Shown here: positions 56,740 through 64,000 of the stretch, one piece after another | How the letters are laid out: each line of letters begins with the position of its first letter | Numbering within the stretch: the first letter of the stretch is position 1 | Assembly: GCF_009728465.1 (NCBI RefSeq) | Contig: NZ_WOCD01000005.1 | Coordinates: 558,001-622,000, forward strand | From: Psychrosphaera haliotis | GTDB taxonomy: Bacteria; Pseudomonadota; Gammaproteobacteria; Enterobacterales; Alteromonadaceae | Length of the DNA: 64,000 bases | Direction: 5' to 3' | Made by a program: the position numbers and the translations under genes | The notes under the pieces: generated by a model | Told to the model about the DNA's origin: nothing | What the model saw: only the letters and a program-made list of their open reading frames with translations | The model's database searches: none

Positions 56740-57753
56740 ATGATATTTGAGTCAACTTTTAAACCCGCTTGGTGGCTTAACAACCGCCATCTACAAACGA
56801 TTGTTCCTAGGTTCTATTCTGTAAAGAATAGCTTTAGACCTTTTGAGCAAGAGTTCAACCTATCCGATGGTGATTTTCTCGAGCTTATTTGGAGCCGTTC
56901 TCCTGCCTATATTAATGAGCAAACCCCTATTGTAATTGTGCTCCACGGATTAGAAGGTTCGTTTGATAGCTTTTATGCTAAACGCATGATGAATGCTATT
57001 CATCAAAAAGGTTGGGTTGGTTTATTAATGCAATTTAGGGGCTGCGGCAAAAAGCAAAACAGACTGGCTAAAACCTATCATTCTGGTCAAACAGAAGATG
57101 TTGCTGAGCTAGTTAAATACGTGCATAAAAAATTTCCTAACAACCCTAAATACAGCGTGGGTTTTTCATTAGGCGGCAACATGCTTGCCAAATACCTAGG
57201 TGAAGAAAGCAGTCACTCTGTTTTATCTGGCGGTATTGTTATTTCAGCGCCACTTGATTTATCTATCTGCGCACACGCAATTGGACAGGGCTTTTCAGCT
57301 ATTTACCAAAAATATTTAGTGGATAAACTTAGAAACAAGACTAAAGATAAACTCGCTTTGATGAATGAGCGCTTCCCTATTAAAGTGACCGCAAATGAAC
57401 TGGACGAAATTAAAGTCCTGACAGAATTTGATGATGCTGTTACAGCACCTATTAACGAATTTAAAAGTGCCGCAGAATATTATGAAAAGAGCAGTGCGAA
57501 TAAATTTTTAGCTTCTATCTCAACGCCTACTTTAATTATTCATGCCAAAGACGACCCATTCATGTCGGAAGCCGTCATCCCAACCAAAGATAAACTCTCG
57601 TCATCCGTTCGATTCGAATTAAGCAAAGCAGGCGGGCATGTTGGATTTATTTCGGGCTTAAATCCATTTAAACCTAAATTCTGGGCTGAAAATAGAACCA
57701 TAGAGTTTATACAACAACTGCAACTCAATAAGTTTGGTAGTAAAAAGTCATGA
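56740..57753 (+). CDS. yheT: YheT-family alpha/beta hydrolase
   Basis: This 337-residue cytosolic hydrolase opens with FKPAWWLNNRHLQTIVPRFY. It has the oxyanion region LHGLEGS and MQFRGCGKKQNR, the nucleophile serine in YSVGFSLGGNMLAKYLGEE, the aspartate in HAKDDPFM, and the histidine in KAGGHVGFISG. The triad is complete. It overlaps yheU by 4 bases (ATGA), the conserved yheT-yheU pair. The natural substrate is not known; an esterase role is likely. Confidence 0.92.
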   Translation: MIFESTFKPAWWLNNRHLQTIVPRFYSVKNSFRPFEQEFNLSDGDFLELIWSRSPAYINEQTPIVIVLHGLEGSFDSFYAKRMMNAIHQKGWVGLLMQFRGCGKKQNRLAKTYHSGQTEDVAELVKYVHKKFPNNPKYSVGFSLGGNMLAKYLGEESSHSVLSGGIVISAPLDLSICAHAIGQGFSAIYQKYLVDKLRNKTKDKLALMNERFPIKVTANELDEIKVLTEFDDAVTAPINEFKSAAEYYEKSSANKFLASISTPTLIIHAKDDPFMSEAVIPTKDKLSSSVRFELSKAGGHVGFISGLNPFKPKFWAENRTIEFIQQLQLNKFGSKKS

Positions 57754-57986
57754 TCATACCTTGGAAAAATATTAGCGCTGATGCTTTAGAAGGCATTATC
57801 GAAGAGTTCATCATGCGTGAAGGTACTGACTACGGTGAGCATGAAGTGTCTTTCACTGATAAAAAAGAGCAAGTTTTAAATCAGTTAAAATTGGGCGAAA
57901 TCGTCTTGGTATTTTCAGAGCTGCACGAAACCGTTAACTTAATGCCAGCCGCTACGTTTAATCACGACGAGAACCATGCGGAATAA
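57750..57986 (+). CDS. yheU: UPF0270 protein YheU
   Basis: 78 residues starting MIIPWKNISADALEGIIEEF, IMREGTDYG, with LGEIVLVFSELHETVNL later: the short acidic YheU family, function unknown. It is coupled to yheT by ATGA. Its last 29 bases overlap the end of cysQ on the opposite strand, so the two genes converge with no room for a terminator. Confidence 0.93.
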   Translation: MIIPWKNISADALEGIIEEFIMREGTDYGEHEVSFTDKKEQVLNQLKLGEIVLVFSELHETVNLMPAATFNHDENHAE

Positions 57987-58791
57987 TCATTGTTGTCCAG
58001 TCTAGGTTATTATCTGCGGCAACAATAAAGTCAGGATTTAAGAATGACTCTCTTTGATTATAAGTTAGCGGAACAAACTCAGAATCAATAATACAACCAC
58101 CAGCCTCTTCCACAATTATTTGAGGCGCACCTGTATCCCATTCGCCCGTTGGGCCAACGCGAATATATAAGTCAGCTTTACCTTCCGCCACTAAACATGA
58201 TTTTAGAGCACAACTGCCAAGGGATATAAAACCTAAATCTACAGAGTCACTTATATATTTAGTAATTGAATCTAATTTTTGAACGCGACTTATGGCAAGT
58301 GTAAGTGAGTGCTTGTTTACATCAATTTTATTGGCAGCTAATTTTGTAACTTGCTCTTGGCGATTCTTTTTAAACGCGCCACCCTCCTTTACAGCCCAAT
58401 AAATATCTTCTGTTACAGGTGCGTATATAACACCTAAAACAGGTTTGTTGTTTTGAATGAGGGCTATATTAACTGCAAAGTCAGGGCGACCAGCAACAAA
58501 CTCTTGCGTACCATCTAGAGGATCTACCAGCCAATATTCTGACCACTTTACTCTGTCACTGAGCACTAATCCTTCAACTTCTTCCGACATAATAGGAATA
58601 TTAGGCGTAAGTGACTGCAAACAGGAAAGAACTATATCGTTTGCAGCATAATCTGCACTTGTGACTGGCGACTGGTCTGATTTATTAAACTGCTCAAAGT
58701 CACCGTCATCAAAGTATTCTAAAATTGCTCCGCCGGCTTTCACCGCGATTAGTTTTACTTCTTCGACTAACTTATCAAGACTCGTTTCCAT
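57958..58791 (-). CDS. cysQ: 3'(2'),5'-bisphosphate nucleotidase CysQ
   Basis: CysQ hydrolyses 3'-phosphoadenosine 5'-phosphate, a by-product of sulfate assimilation. The 277-residue product belongs to the inositol-phosphatase superfamily. It has SPVTSADYAAND (metal site 1), IMSEEVEGL, the WLVDPLDGTQEFV metal motif, and GEWDTGAPQIIVEEAGG near 230. The N-terminus is amphipathic, as in membrane-associated E. coli CysQ. It lies downstream of nudE and the 7-bp repeat array, and likely forms one unit with nudE (common nudE-cysQ order). Confidence 0.94.
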   Translation of the reverse strand: METSLDKLVEEVKLIAVKAGGAILEYFDDGDFEQFNKSDQSPVTSADYAANDIVLSCLQSLTPNIPIMSEEVEGLVLSDRVKWSEYWLVDPLDGTQEFVAGRPDFAVNIALIQNNKPVLGVIYAPVTEDIYWAVKEGGAFKKNRQEQVTKLAANKIDVNKHSLTLAISRVQKLDSITKYISDSVDLGFISLGSCALKSCLVAEGKADLYIRVGPTGEWDTGAPQIIVEEAGGCIIDSEFVPLTYNQRESFLNPDFIVAADNNLDWTTMIIPHGSRRD

Positions 58792-58894
58792 AGCAGTTCC
58801 AAATACACTCGTACATTTTGAAAGAATAGACGAATTTATCTGTCACTGCTCAATAAAACAACCCTGAGTGCGCCAGTTGATGGTATTTTAGGCA

Positions 58895-58956
58895 TAATCA
58901 GTAATCAGTAATCAGTAATCAGTAATCAGTAATCAGTAATCAGTAATCAGTAATCA
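58895..58956. repeat. Tandem array of the 7-bp unit GTAATCA
   Basis: Eight perfect copies (58901-58956) are preceded by a six-base partial copy. The array lies directly after the nudE stop, between nudE and cysQ. The unit length is not a multiple of 3. Slippage could change the nudE-cysQ spacing; no promoter is visible inside it. Confidence 0.96.
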
Positions 58957-58963
58957 AAAATGT

Positions 58964-59557
58964 TTACTTGAATAAATCTGGTTGCGAATCTATTTTTTGC
59001 TGAGCCAAGAACAAGGCTGCAACCGAGCGTGCTTCATTAAAGTCTTCTTGATCTAGTAAACTACTTGCATCACTCCATCGCCAGGTGATTTTTTCTAGCG
59101 GCTCAGGCTCATCGCCCTCTAATGACTCTTCATATAAATCTAACGCAATGTAAATGTGCATTTGAGCACTAAAGTAACTCGGGGCCATTGATACCGTCTT
59201 TAGCTTTAGGAATCGTTTTGCACCGAACCCAATTTCTTCTTTTAATTCACGGTTTGCCGCTTCTTCCGGTGTTTCACCAGGGTCAATTAACCCTTTTGGA
59301 AAACCCACTTCATAACCGTGTATTCCAGCAGCGTATTCTCTTACTAAAATAAACTCGTTAGCACTAATACAAGGCACAACCATTACTGCGCCGCGACCAG
59401 AACCTTTCATGCGTTCGTATTGTCGCTTTTCACCATTGTTGAACTCTAAATCCAGTTGTTCAATTTTAAATAAATTACTCTGCGCAACCAATTTACTATT
59501 ATGGATTGTTGGTAAAGTTGGCGCGGCAGGATAAGCGCTTATTTTTTTCCCCGACAT
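58964..59557 (-). CDS. nudE: ADP compounds hydrolase NudE
   Basis: This Nudix enzyme cleaves ADP-ribose, NADH and diadenosine polyphosphates. The 197-residue product has the Nudix box spanning GLIDPGETPEEAANRELKEE and IGF at about 108-130, preceded by EYAAGIHGYEVGFPKG. The N-terminal part (SKLVAQSNLFKIEQLDLEFN, NGEKRQYERMKG) matches NudE. It is divergent from yrfG with a 60-base gap, an arrangement also seen near nudE in other gammaproteobacteria. Confidence 0.94.
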   Translation of the reverse strand: MSGKKISAYPAAPTLPTIHNSKLVAQSNLFKIEQLDLEFNNGEKRQYERMKGSGRGAVMVVPCISANEFILVREYAAGIHGYEVGFPKGLIDPGETPEEAANRELKEEIGFGAKRFLKLKTVSMAPSYFSAQMHIYIALDLYEESLEGDEPEPLEKITWRWSDASSLLDQEDFNEARSVAALFLAQQKIDSQPDLFK

Positions 59558-59617
59558 AACTACCTTCTGCTAGAATCGATTCATCATCTAACTATAACGA
59601 CTAAAAATAAGAAATCT

Positions 59618-60277
59618 ATGCTTAATTGGCACGACATTGAAACCGTATTACTTGATATGGACGGCACTCTATTAGATCTGCATTTCGACAATCATTTTTG
59701 GATGGAACATACACCGCAGGCGTATTCTAAAGTACATGATATGCCACTAGATGAAGCAAAGGTTTTATTAAAGCAACAAAATGATGCCGTATACGGACAA
59801 TTGGAATGGTATTGTTTAGATTACTGGCAACGTGAACTAAAACTCCCAATTGTTGAGTTAAAAAGAGAAATACAACATTTGATTCAGCTACGTGAAGATA
59901 CTATTCCCTTTTTAGATGCGCTTAAGTCTGCTGGAAAAAAGGTAGTATTGGTAACAAATGCACACCCAGATTCATTAAGCTTAAAAGTTGAAAGAACTCA
60001 GCTGGATTTGCATATCGATGATCTAATCTCATGCCATCAATTTGGTGCCAGCAAAGAAAGCCAATCACTCTGGACACAATTACAAAGCCATTTAGACTTT
60101 GACCCTGCCAAAACCCTATTCGTTGATGACTCAGAGCGTATTCTCCACTCAGCAAAAGAGTTTGGAATAAAACACCTTCTTGCGGTAGCAAATCCAGACA
60201 GTAAAAAAGTCGCGGTGCCTATTAATGGCTTTGTTAATGTTACCGACTATCGCACTCTTTTAAACGACATCAAATAA
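59618..60277 (+). CDS. yrfG: GMP/IMP nucleotidase YrfG (HAD family)
   Basis: This 219-residue phosphatase of the HAD superfamily dephosphorylates purine mononucleotides. The nucleophile and acid are in VLLDMDGTLLDLHFDNHFW (DxD at about residues 13-15). The cap carries WYCLDYWQREL. Motif II is VLVTNAHPDS, and motifs III/IV are SKES and LFVDDSERILHSAKEFGI. Close resemblance to E. coli YrfG over the whole length. Confidence 0.94.
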   Translation: MLNWHDIETVLLDMDGTLLDLHFDNHFWMEHTPQAYSKVHDMPLDEAKVLLKQQNDAVYGQLEWYCLDYWQRELKLPIVELKREIQHLIQLREDTIPFLDALKSAGKKVVLVTNAHPDSLSLKVERTQLDLHIDDLISCHQFGASKESQSLWTQLQSHLDFDPAKTLFVDDSERILHSAKEFGIKHLLAVANPDSKKVAVPINGFVNVTDYRTLLNDIK

Positions 60278-60335
60278 ACCTTGTCGTTTGCTCAACTTGT
60301 AGTGAACAGATCAACTGACAGCCACTAAACCCTTG

Positions 60336-60893
60336 TTACTTTTTACAACTTCTCAGTGGCTGTTCTTTATCAAAGAAAATAGTAATTTCTGCGACAGTAA
60401 CACCAAACTTCTTCATCGCTGTTTTGTTCATCAATCGATATTCATCAAGTTGATACATCCAGTCATCTAGCGCGAAAGTATACTCGCTATCATCAATACT
60501 CACTTCTAAGTTGTACTTCCAGTTAAACGCAAAACCAATCGCTTCGCCGCTGGCCTCTCCATTTACATCGCCTGCTGAGCCAGTATAAATTCCGTCTGCT
60601 GACTTGTTGAGTTTCCATATACGTCGGTCTTGCTCGCCGTCGTCATAATAGAAAAACTCATCCAAAACGCCAGTTTTACCCGCTTCTCCGTCTTGCCAAC
60701 TGCCCGTCATTTCTACACAAAAACGTCGAGTCACTTTATCGCTGTAATCTTGAATCATTCCCCAAGCAATTACTTTTCCATCAAAGTATCGATCTAACTC
60801 AAACTTTGGGCTTGTCTCTTTATAATCGTCAACTTGAGTACTGCAACCTACAAGTAGCAAACTAAAAGCCAACGCAGCGAACATCGTTTTCAT
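60336..60893 (-). CDS. DUF3833 lipoprotein
   Basis: The 185-residue precursor has a lipoprotein signal (MKTMFAALAFSLLLVGCS; lipobox LVGC, Cys17). A lipocalin-like beta-rich domain follows: FELDRYFDGKVIAWGMIQD, then FYYDDGEQDRRIWKLNK and FALDDWMYQLDEYRLMNKT. DUF3833 proteins commonly sit with DUF2878 and chalcone-isomerase-like proteins, as here; their role is unknown but the family is tied to membrane or lipid stress in some species. An inverted repeat (ACAGCCACT/AGTGGCTGT, 60319-60362) overlaps the gene end. Confidence 0.85.
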   Translation of the reverse strand: MKTMFAALAFSLLLVGCSTQVDDYKETSPKFELDRYFDGKVIAWGMIQDYSDKVTRRFCVEMTGSWQDGEAGKTGVLDEFFYYDDGEQDRRIWKLNKSADGIYTGSAGDVNGEASGEAIGFAFNWKYNLEVSIDDSEYTFALDDWMYQLDEYRLMNKTAMKKFGVTVAEITIFFDKEQPLRSCKK

Positions 60894-60907
60894 AAAATAA
60901 GTCCTAT

Positions 60908-61528
60908 CTATAATGACAATAACTGCTTACGCAATTTAGGCTCGGAAGTATCAACTGACAGCCAAATATCTAAAAATGTTTTTCCAAAGGCAGGGTTGTC
61001 TTGTTTTGACAGAAACTGGTTGTTGTAAAAAAACACACTGTGATCTGGGTACATTAATAAGGCTAGTTTGTCGCCCTTTTTTAAGTTAGGCCAGGTTTCA
61101 CTTAACCAGGTAACATAGGCTTCGTAGTCTGCACTACTTATCTTTAAATGCTGCCACTGTTCAACTGTGCTATCTATTAAATCTTTAGCCTTTATATCTC
61201 TTTTATAATGTATCTCTAGTACAACGGGCCCCTGTTCGTGCCACACAGAGTCTTTATTAAACTCACCTTTAGCGTTAAACAAAGTACTGTTATATACATC
61301 CCAAAATAGATAACTAAATTCCGCTTGGCCGGTTGCCTTGAAGCTTTTTCCGTTCGATAACAACAGGTTTTGATTTTGGACTGAATAACTTAAATTTTCA
61401 GGCTCATCTTTAAATTGTGCAAAAGCTGGCAGGCTGCATAAAACCATCGTTAACATTGCAAAGCTAATAACACAGTAGCGTGACGCTTCGTGTTTGAGGG
61501 TTAATAACTCTCGCTGTATATAGTTCAT
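60908..61528 (-). CDS. Chalcone isomerase-like periplasmic protein
   Basis: 206 residues. A hydrophobic segment at about 18-37 (YCVISFAMLTMVLCSLPAFA) acts as a signal peptide after a longer than usual N-terminal region; the ATG at 61528 overlaps the upstream stop (ATGA), which supports this start. The mature part has ATGQAEFSYLFWDVYNSTLF, LEIHYKRDIKAKDLID and NPAFGKTFLDIWLS, typical of the bacterial chalcone-isomerase-like family. Bacterial members are probably fatty-acid-binding rather than flavonoid enzymes. Confidence 0.85.
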   Translation of the reverse strand: MNYIQRELLTLKHEASRYCVISFAMLTMVLCSLPAFAQFKDEPENLSYSVQNQNLLLSNGKSFKATGQAEFSYLFWDVYNSTLFNAKGEFNKDSVWHEQGPVVLEIHYKRDIKAKDLIDSTVEQWQHLKISSADYEAYVTWLSETWPNLKKGDKLALLMYPDHSVFFYNNQFLSKQDNPAFGKTFLDIWLSVDTSEPKLRKQLLSL

Positions 61529-62094
61529 GATTTTTGCTCCTGAGGTTGTTTAACCTGAACTTCATTGGGCTGCACGTCTTTGACCTGAATGTAGATTGAT
61601 TGATTCATTCGTTTTGCCCATTGAGTTAATAATAAAAATAAAGGCCCCCAGATGACCGCAAATATAATAGCGGTTTGCCATAGTCCAAGTGGTATCTCAA
61701 TCGCGCCAAGCCTCGCTCCTGCCAGGTAAGACAATGGCCCACTAATACTGCCACCAACAAACGCTAACCAAGGTTTTTGCTGAAAATACCTTAAGCTATG
61801 ATTTAACGTCATGGCAAAACCAGCCCAAATTAATACTAGCCAAGGAGGAATTAAAAAAGGAACGACTAAACCGTGGTTAAATTCAAACACCCCAAACGCC
61901 ATCAGCATCGAGTCAACGAACAGGCCAATGACTACACTCGCGGTAATAATAACGACGTCAGGTTTACTGCACTTTGTGTAATATAAATGAAACGCCACTA
62001 GGGCTATCGCAACTGGCAAAAATGTATTGCCAAGTAAAATGCACCCAAACCAAATGGATTGAAAAAGTATAAAATTAATAAGCATAGGTAACAT
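61525..62094 (-). CDS. DUF2878 inner-membrane protein
   Basis: 189 residues with about six hydrophobic helices and short loops: NFILFQSIWFGCILLGNTFL, VVIITASVVIGLFVDSMLMA, FGVF and FLIPPWLVLIWAGFAMTLNH, then GPLSYLAGARLGAIEI. The C-terminal tail is Gln/Val-rich (VKDVQPNEVQVKQPQEQ). First gene of the three-gene unit; function unknown. Confidence 0.85.
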   Translation of the reverse strand: MLPMLINFILFQSIWFGCILLGNTFLPVAIALVAFHLYYTKCSKPDVVIITASVVIGLFVDSMLMAFGVFEFNHGLVVPFLIPPWLVLIWAGFAMTLNHSLRYFQQKPWLAFVGGSISGPLSYLAGARLGAIEIPLGLWQTAIIFAVIWGPLFLLLTQWAKRMNQSIYIQVKDVQPNEVQVKQPQEQKS

Positions 62095-62141
62095 CCCCTG
62101 TTTGCTTTTTATACGAAACGAACGTTAGTTTAGTTCATAAA

Positions 62142-62166
62142 AAAGGCCACCGCAGAGGTAGCCTTT
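62142..62166 (-). terminator. Terminator after gspN
   Basis: Minus-strand AAAGGCTACC/GGTGGCCTTT around TCTGC, followed by T. It separates the gsp cluster from the DUF2878 unit. Confidence 0.85.
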
Positions 62167-62194
62167 ATTTACAACAGAATGTGCTTTTGAATTA

Positions 62195-62956
62195 CTAGAG
62201 CTTTATTGGGTAACGACCTTGCCCATCTAGCTGAGAAAACATTTTAATACCGTTGTGAATATCTCTAGGCAAACTTGGATCTGGTTTCACAAACCCTTGA
62301 AAGCCAAACGAATCCGGTGATTCAATGCGAGCATTACCTTCTAAGCCTAACTTGTTTGAACCGTCAAATGTGGCAACAACATCACCTTCATTACAAGACA
62401 ACTTTGAGGCAATTGTCCCTAACTCCATTGCTTGACCAAAAACGACTTCCGCTTTTGTCCATAAAAGCTCACCCTGTAAAACATCACACATTTGCATTTG
62501 CTCATTTGGGTCAGTAACGGAAGTCATATGAAACTCATCTATGTCTAAAATGACACGACCATTAAGCTCACTAGTCGGAATAGGTAGTTCCGAACGGATT
62601 GCACTTGCTGGTGCTCTAAAAGTGAATTCCGATAATGACAAAGTATTGAAACCTAATCCAATTGTTCCCTTTCCGCTTAATTGATTTGCGTCCCTTGCCT
62701 GTCCAAATTTAATGTCGAACGACAGTTTTCCTGTAAACAAAGCAGCGATATTCATATCCCAAGTTAAGCTATTGAACTGCCACTTATCAACTTGAATAAC
62801 ATTCGCTCGTCCAGACCAAAGTGTGCCCGATAACGACTGATAAGCGACATTTTTAGGTGTATCTACATACTTTGCAATAAAGCTTACAGGCGTTAACAGC
62901 ACACTAAAAACAATGAGCATGACAATAAATAGAGAAAAGAGTTTTTTAAAAGACAT
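62195..62956 (-). CDS. gspN: Type II secretion system protein N
   Basis: The 253-residue inner-membrane protein has one N-terminal transmembrane helix (FSLFIVMLIVFSVLLTPVSF). The periplasmic part is GspN-like: KNVAYQSLSGTLWSGRANVI, LTWDMNIAALFTGKLSFDIK, GRVILDIDEFHMT. GspN is an accessory part of the secretion machine, present in only some species. It shares one base with gspM (TAATG) and ends the gsp operon. Confidence 0.93.
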   Translation of the reverse strand: MSFKKLFSLFIVMLIVFSVLLTPVSFIAKYVDTPKNVAYQSLSGTLWSGRANVIQVDKWQFNSLTWDMNIAALFTGKLSFDIKFGQARDANQLSGKGTIGLGFNTLSLSEFTFRAPASAIRSELPIPTSELNGRVILDIDEFHMTSVTDPNEQMQMCDVLQGELLWTKAEVVFGQAMELGTIASKLSCNEGDVVATFDGSNKLGLEGNARIESPDSFGFQGFVKPDPSLPRDIHNGIKMFSQLDGQGRYPIKL

Positions 62957-63456
62957 TAATTACGCTCCAAGTCTAAACGTCGAACTCGTACAATACCTGT
63001 CTCGTCAGTCTTAGATAAGTCTAAGTTGCTCACATAAATACCATGTTGGTTACGTAAGTCTGCTAACCACTTTGTTAATTGATTGAAGTTCATGTCTTCA
63101 AGTCCAACCTTTACTAAGTCCGCTGTTTGCGGTTGCAACCTAGCTAACGTAATACCATTTCTTCTGGCCGTTGTATTAATTACCTGTGCCATAGAGCTAT
63201 TACTACCTGAAGCACTAGAAGTTTTACCTGAACGCTTGATCAAAGCGATTTGCTGTTCAGCCCAAGTATTTAACTCTTGTTGTTGTATCAGTTTCTTTGA
63301 TGTCTCTGATAAACCATTGGCCACAGAGCTATACACTGAAATAAGAATAAACAGGCTAAAACAAACACCTAATATAAGTATTAATTTTTGCTCACTCTCT
63401 GTTTTTGACTGATATAACGCTATCGTCTTTTGTTTAAAGTTAGCTATTGCTGACAT
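62956..63456 (-). CDS. gspM: Type II secretion system protein M
   Basis: 166 residues with one transmembrane helix at about 25-43 (LILILGVCFSLFILISVY) and a periplasmic ferredoxin-like domain (INTTARRNGITLARLQPQ, FNQLTKWLADLRNQHGIYVS, LDL). GspM binds GspL in the inner-membrane platform. The start and end share single bases with gspL and gspN (TAATG), so translation is coupled. Confidence 0.93.
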   Translation of the reverse strand: MSAIANFKQKTIALYQSKTESEQKLILILGVCFSLFILISVYSSVANGLSETSKKLIQQQELNTWAEQQIALIKRSGKTSSASGSNSSMAQVINTTARRNGITLARLQPQTADLVKVGLEDMNFNQLTKWLADLRNQHGIYVSNLDLSKTDETGIVRVRRLDLERN

Positions 63457-64000
63457 TATCTAGACTCCTTAATACTTAGTGAGCCTGTAACCACAGAGCC
63501 GTCATTGTTTACAGCACCCGGATTCACTTCTAACCCTAAGTCGACAATGGCCACGCGGAACTTCTCAAACTCTTGAAAAGACGGTGCCACTGCACTTATT
63601 CGGAGTTCATTTCGTTTGCCATCAAATCTTAAGTTTTCAATTTTCACCGCTGAAAAGCTTTTGAATACCGAACTTAGCTGCTGCATTACTGATAAGTAAT
63701 CAAACGATGATGTTGTGGTCCCGCCACCAGAAATGGCTTTCACTTTTGACTGTAACTGTCTTTTTAATAGGTTTATACGCAGCTTTTCTTTAGGGAATGC
63801 TTGCTGATAAGTATTCGCGAGCTCTTGCTGTGCTGACGCTAAACGAGACTTCTGTTGTTGCCACTGCGCTGTCATCATCACAAACTGTATAACAAGTAAT
63901 AATCCGCCTAATATTGCTACCGGTCGCCATGTTTGCCATGCTTTGCTGACAGGCTTTTTAGGAGCGAATTCACCTTGAAGTAAGTTCCACTTTTGCTTAG
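63456..64000 (-). CDS. gspL: Type II secretion system protein L, 5' end outside the window
   Basis: The frame is open from the right window edge to the stop at 63456, 181 codons. It includes the GspL hallmark KWNLLQGEFAPKKPVSKAW, the single transmembrane helix (RPVAILGGLLLVIQFVMMTA), and the periplasmic domain (SSFDYLSVMQQLSSVFKSFS, VKIENLRFDGKRNELRISA). GspL links the cytosolic ATPase GspE to GspM. A GTG/ATG start near 63881 would lie inside the membrane helix and is not real. Confidence 0.93.
   Translation of the reverse strand, partial: KQKWNLLQGEFAPKKPVSKAWQTWRPVAILGGLLLVIQFVMMTAQWQQQKSRLASAQQELANTYQQAFPKEKLRINLLKRQLQSKVKAISGGGTTTSSFDYLSVMQQLSSVFKSFSAVKIENLRFDGKRNELRISAVAPSFQEFEKFRVAIVDLGLEVNPGAVNNDGSVVTGSLSIKESR

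Noticed and set aside
58895..58956. CRISPR array
   Set aside because: The units are 7 bp, directly adjacent with no spacers, and there are no cas genes. The same applies to the 8-bp array at 27671.

Overview
This window looks like a chromosomal housekeeping segment from a marine gammaproteobacterium of the Alteromonadales type. The evidence is the low-GC coding style, the E. coli-like layout of the rplKAJL-rpoBC, S10, spc and alpha operons, an rRNA operon with Ile and Ala tRNAs in its spacer, a second-type EF-G, ctlX, nudE, yrfG and yheTU, and a type II secretion cluster. I cannot fix the genus from the sequence alone.

Layout from left to right. 1-2423 holds the edge-truncated start of an AraC-type regulator, divergent from an AldB-type aldehyde dehydrogenase. 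2443-14841 (minus strand) is tRNA-Trp-secE-nusG-rplK-rplA-rplJ-rplL-rpoB-rpoC, with its classic internal control points: a promoter inside a hairpin, the L10 leader and an rplL-rpoB hairpin. 14867-16529 is a secreted amidohydrolase wedged between tRNA-Trp and tuf. 16772-18508 is a four-tRNA-tuf operon. 18601-21297 is murB-birA-coaX. 21298-27522 is one rRNA operon (16S-Ile-Ala-23S-5S) with tandem P1/P2 promoters and two terminators. 27671-27814 is an array of an 8-bp repeat. 27898-41861 is the S10-spc-alpha ribosomal supercluster. From 41938 onwards come accessory and metabolic genes: an acyl-CoA dehydrogenase, the LexA-controlled mutasome (imuA, imuB, dnaE2), a cobalamin adenosyltransferase, EF-G 2, rluF, a DUF5610 protein, a glutathionyl-hydroquinone reductase, ctlX, yheT-yheU, cysQ, nudE, yrfG, a DUF2878/chalcone-isomerase-like/DUF3833 trio, and gspL-gspM-gspN at the right edge.

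The genes from 2443 to 41861 form a growth-rate-controlled translation and transcription factory. Six of its promoters share a near-consensus -10 followed directly by a GC-rich discriminator, the signature of stringent (ppGpp/DksA) control. The SOS operon at 43836-49154 is a separate damage-inducible unit.

The most important oddity is a set of single-base frame breaks, each at a short A/T run, in four genes: the amidohydrolase, birA, murB and dnaE2. A fifth run can explain an apparent ImuB-DnaE2 fusion. Because murB and birA are normally essential, base-calling or assembly indels are the likeliest cause, so the fusion should be treated as unproven. I found no phage, insertion sequence or CRISPR array, and no convincing wholly new system.
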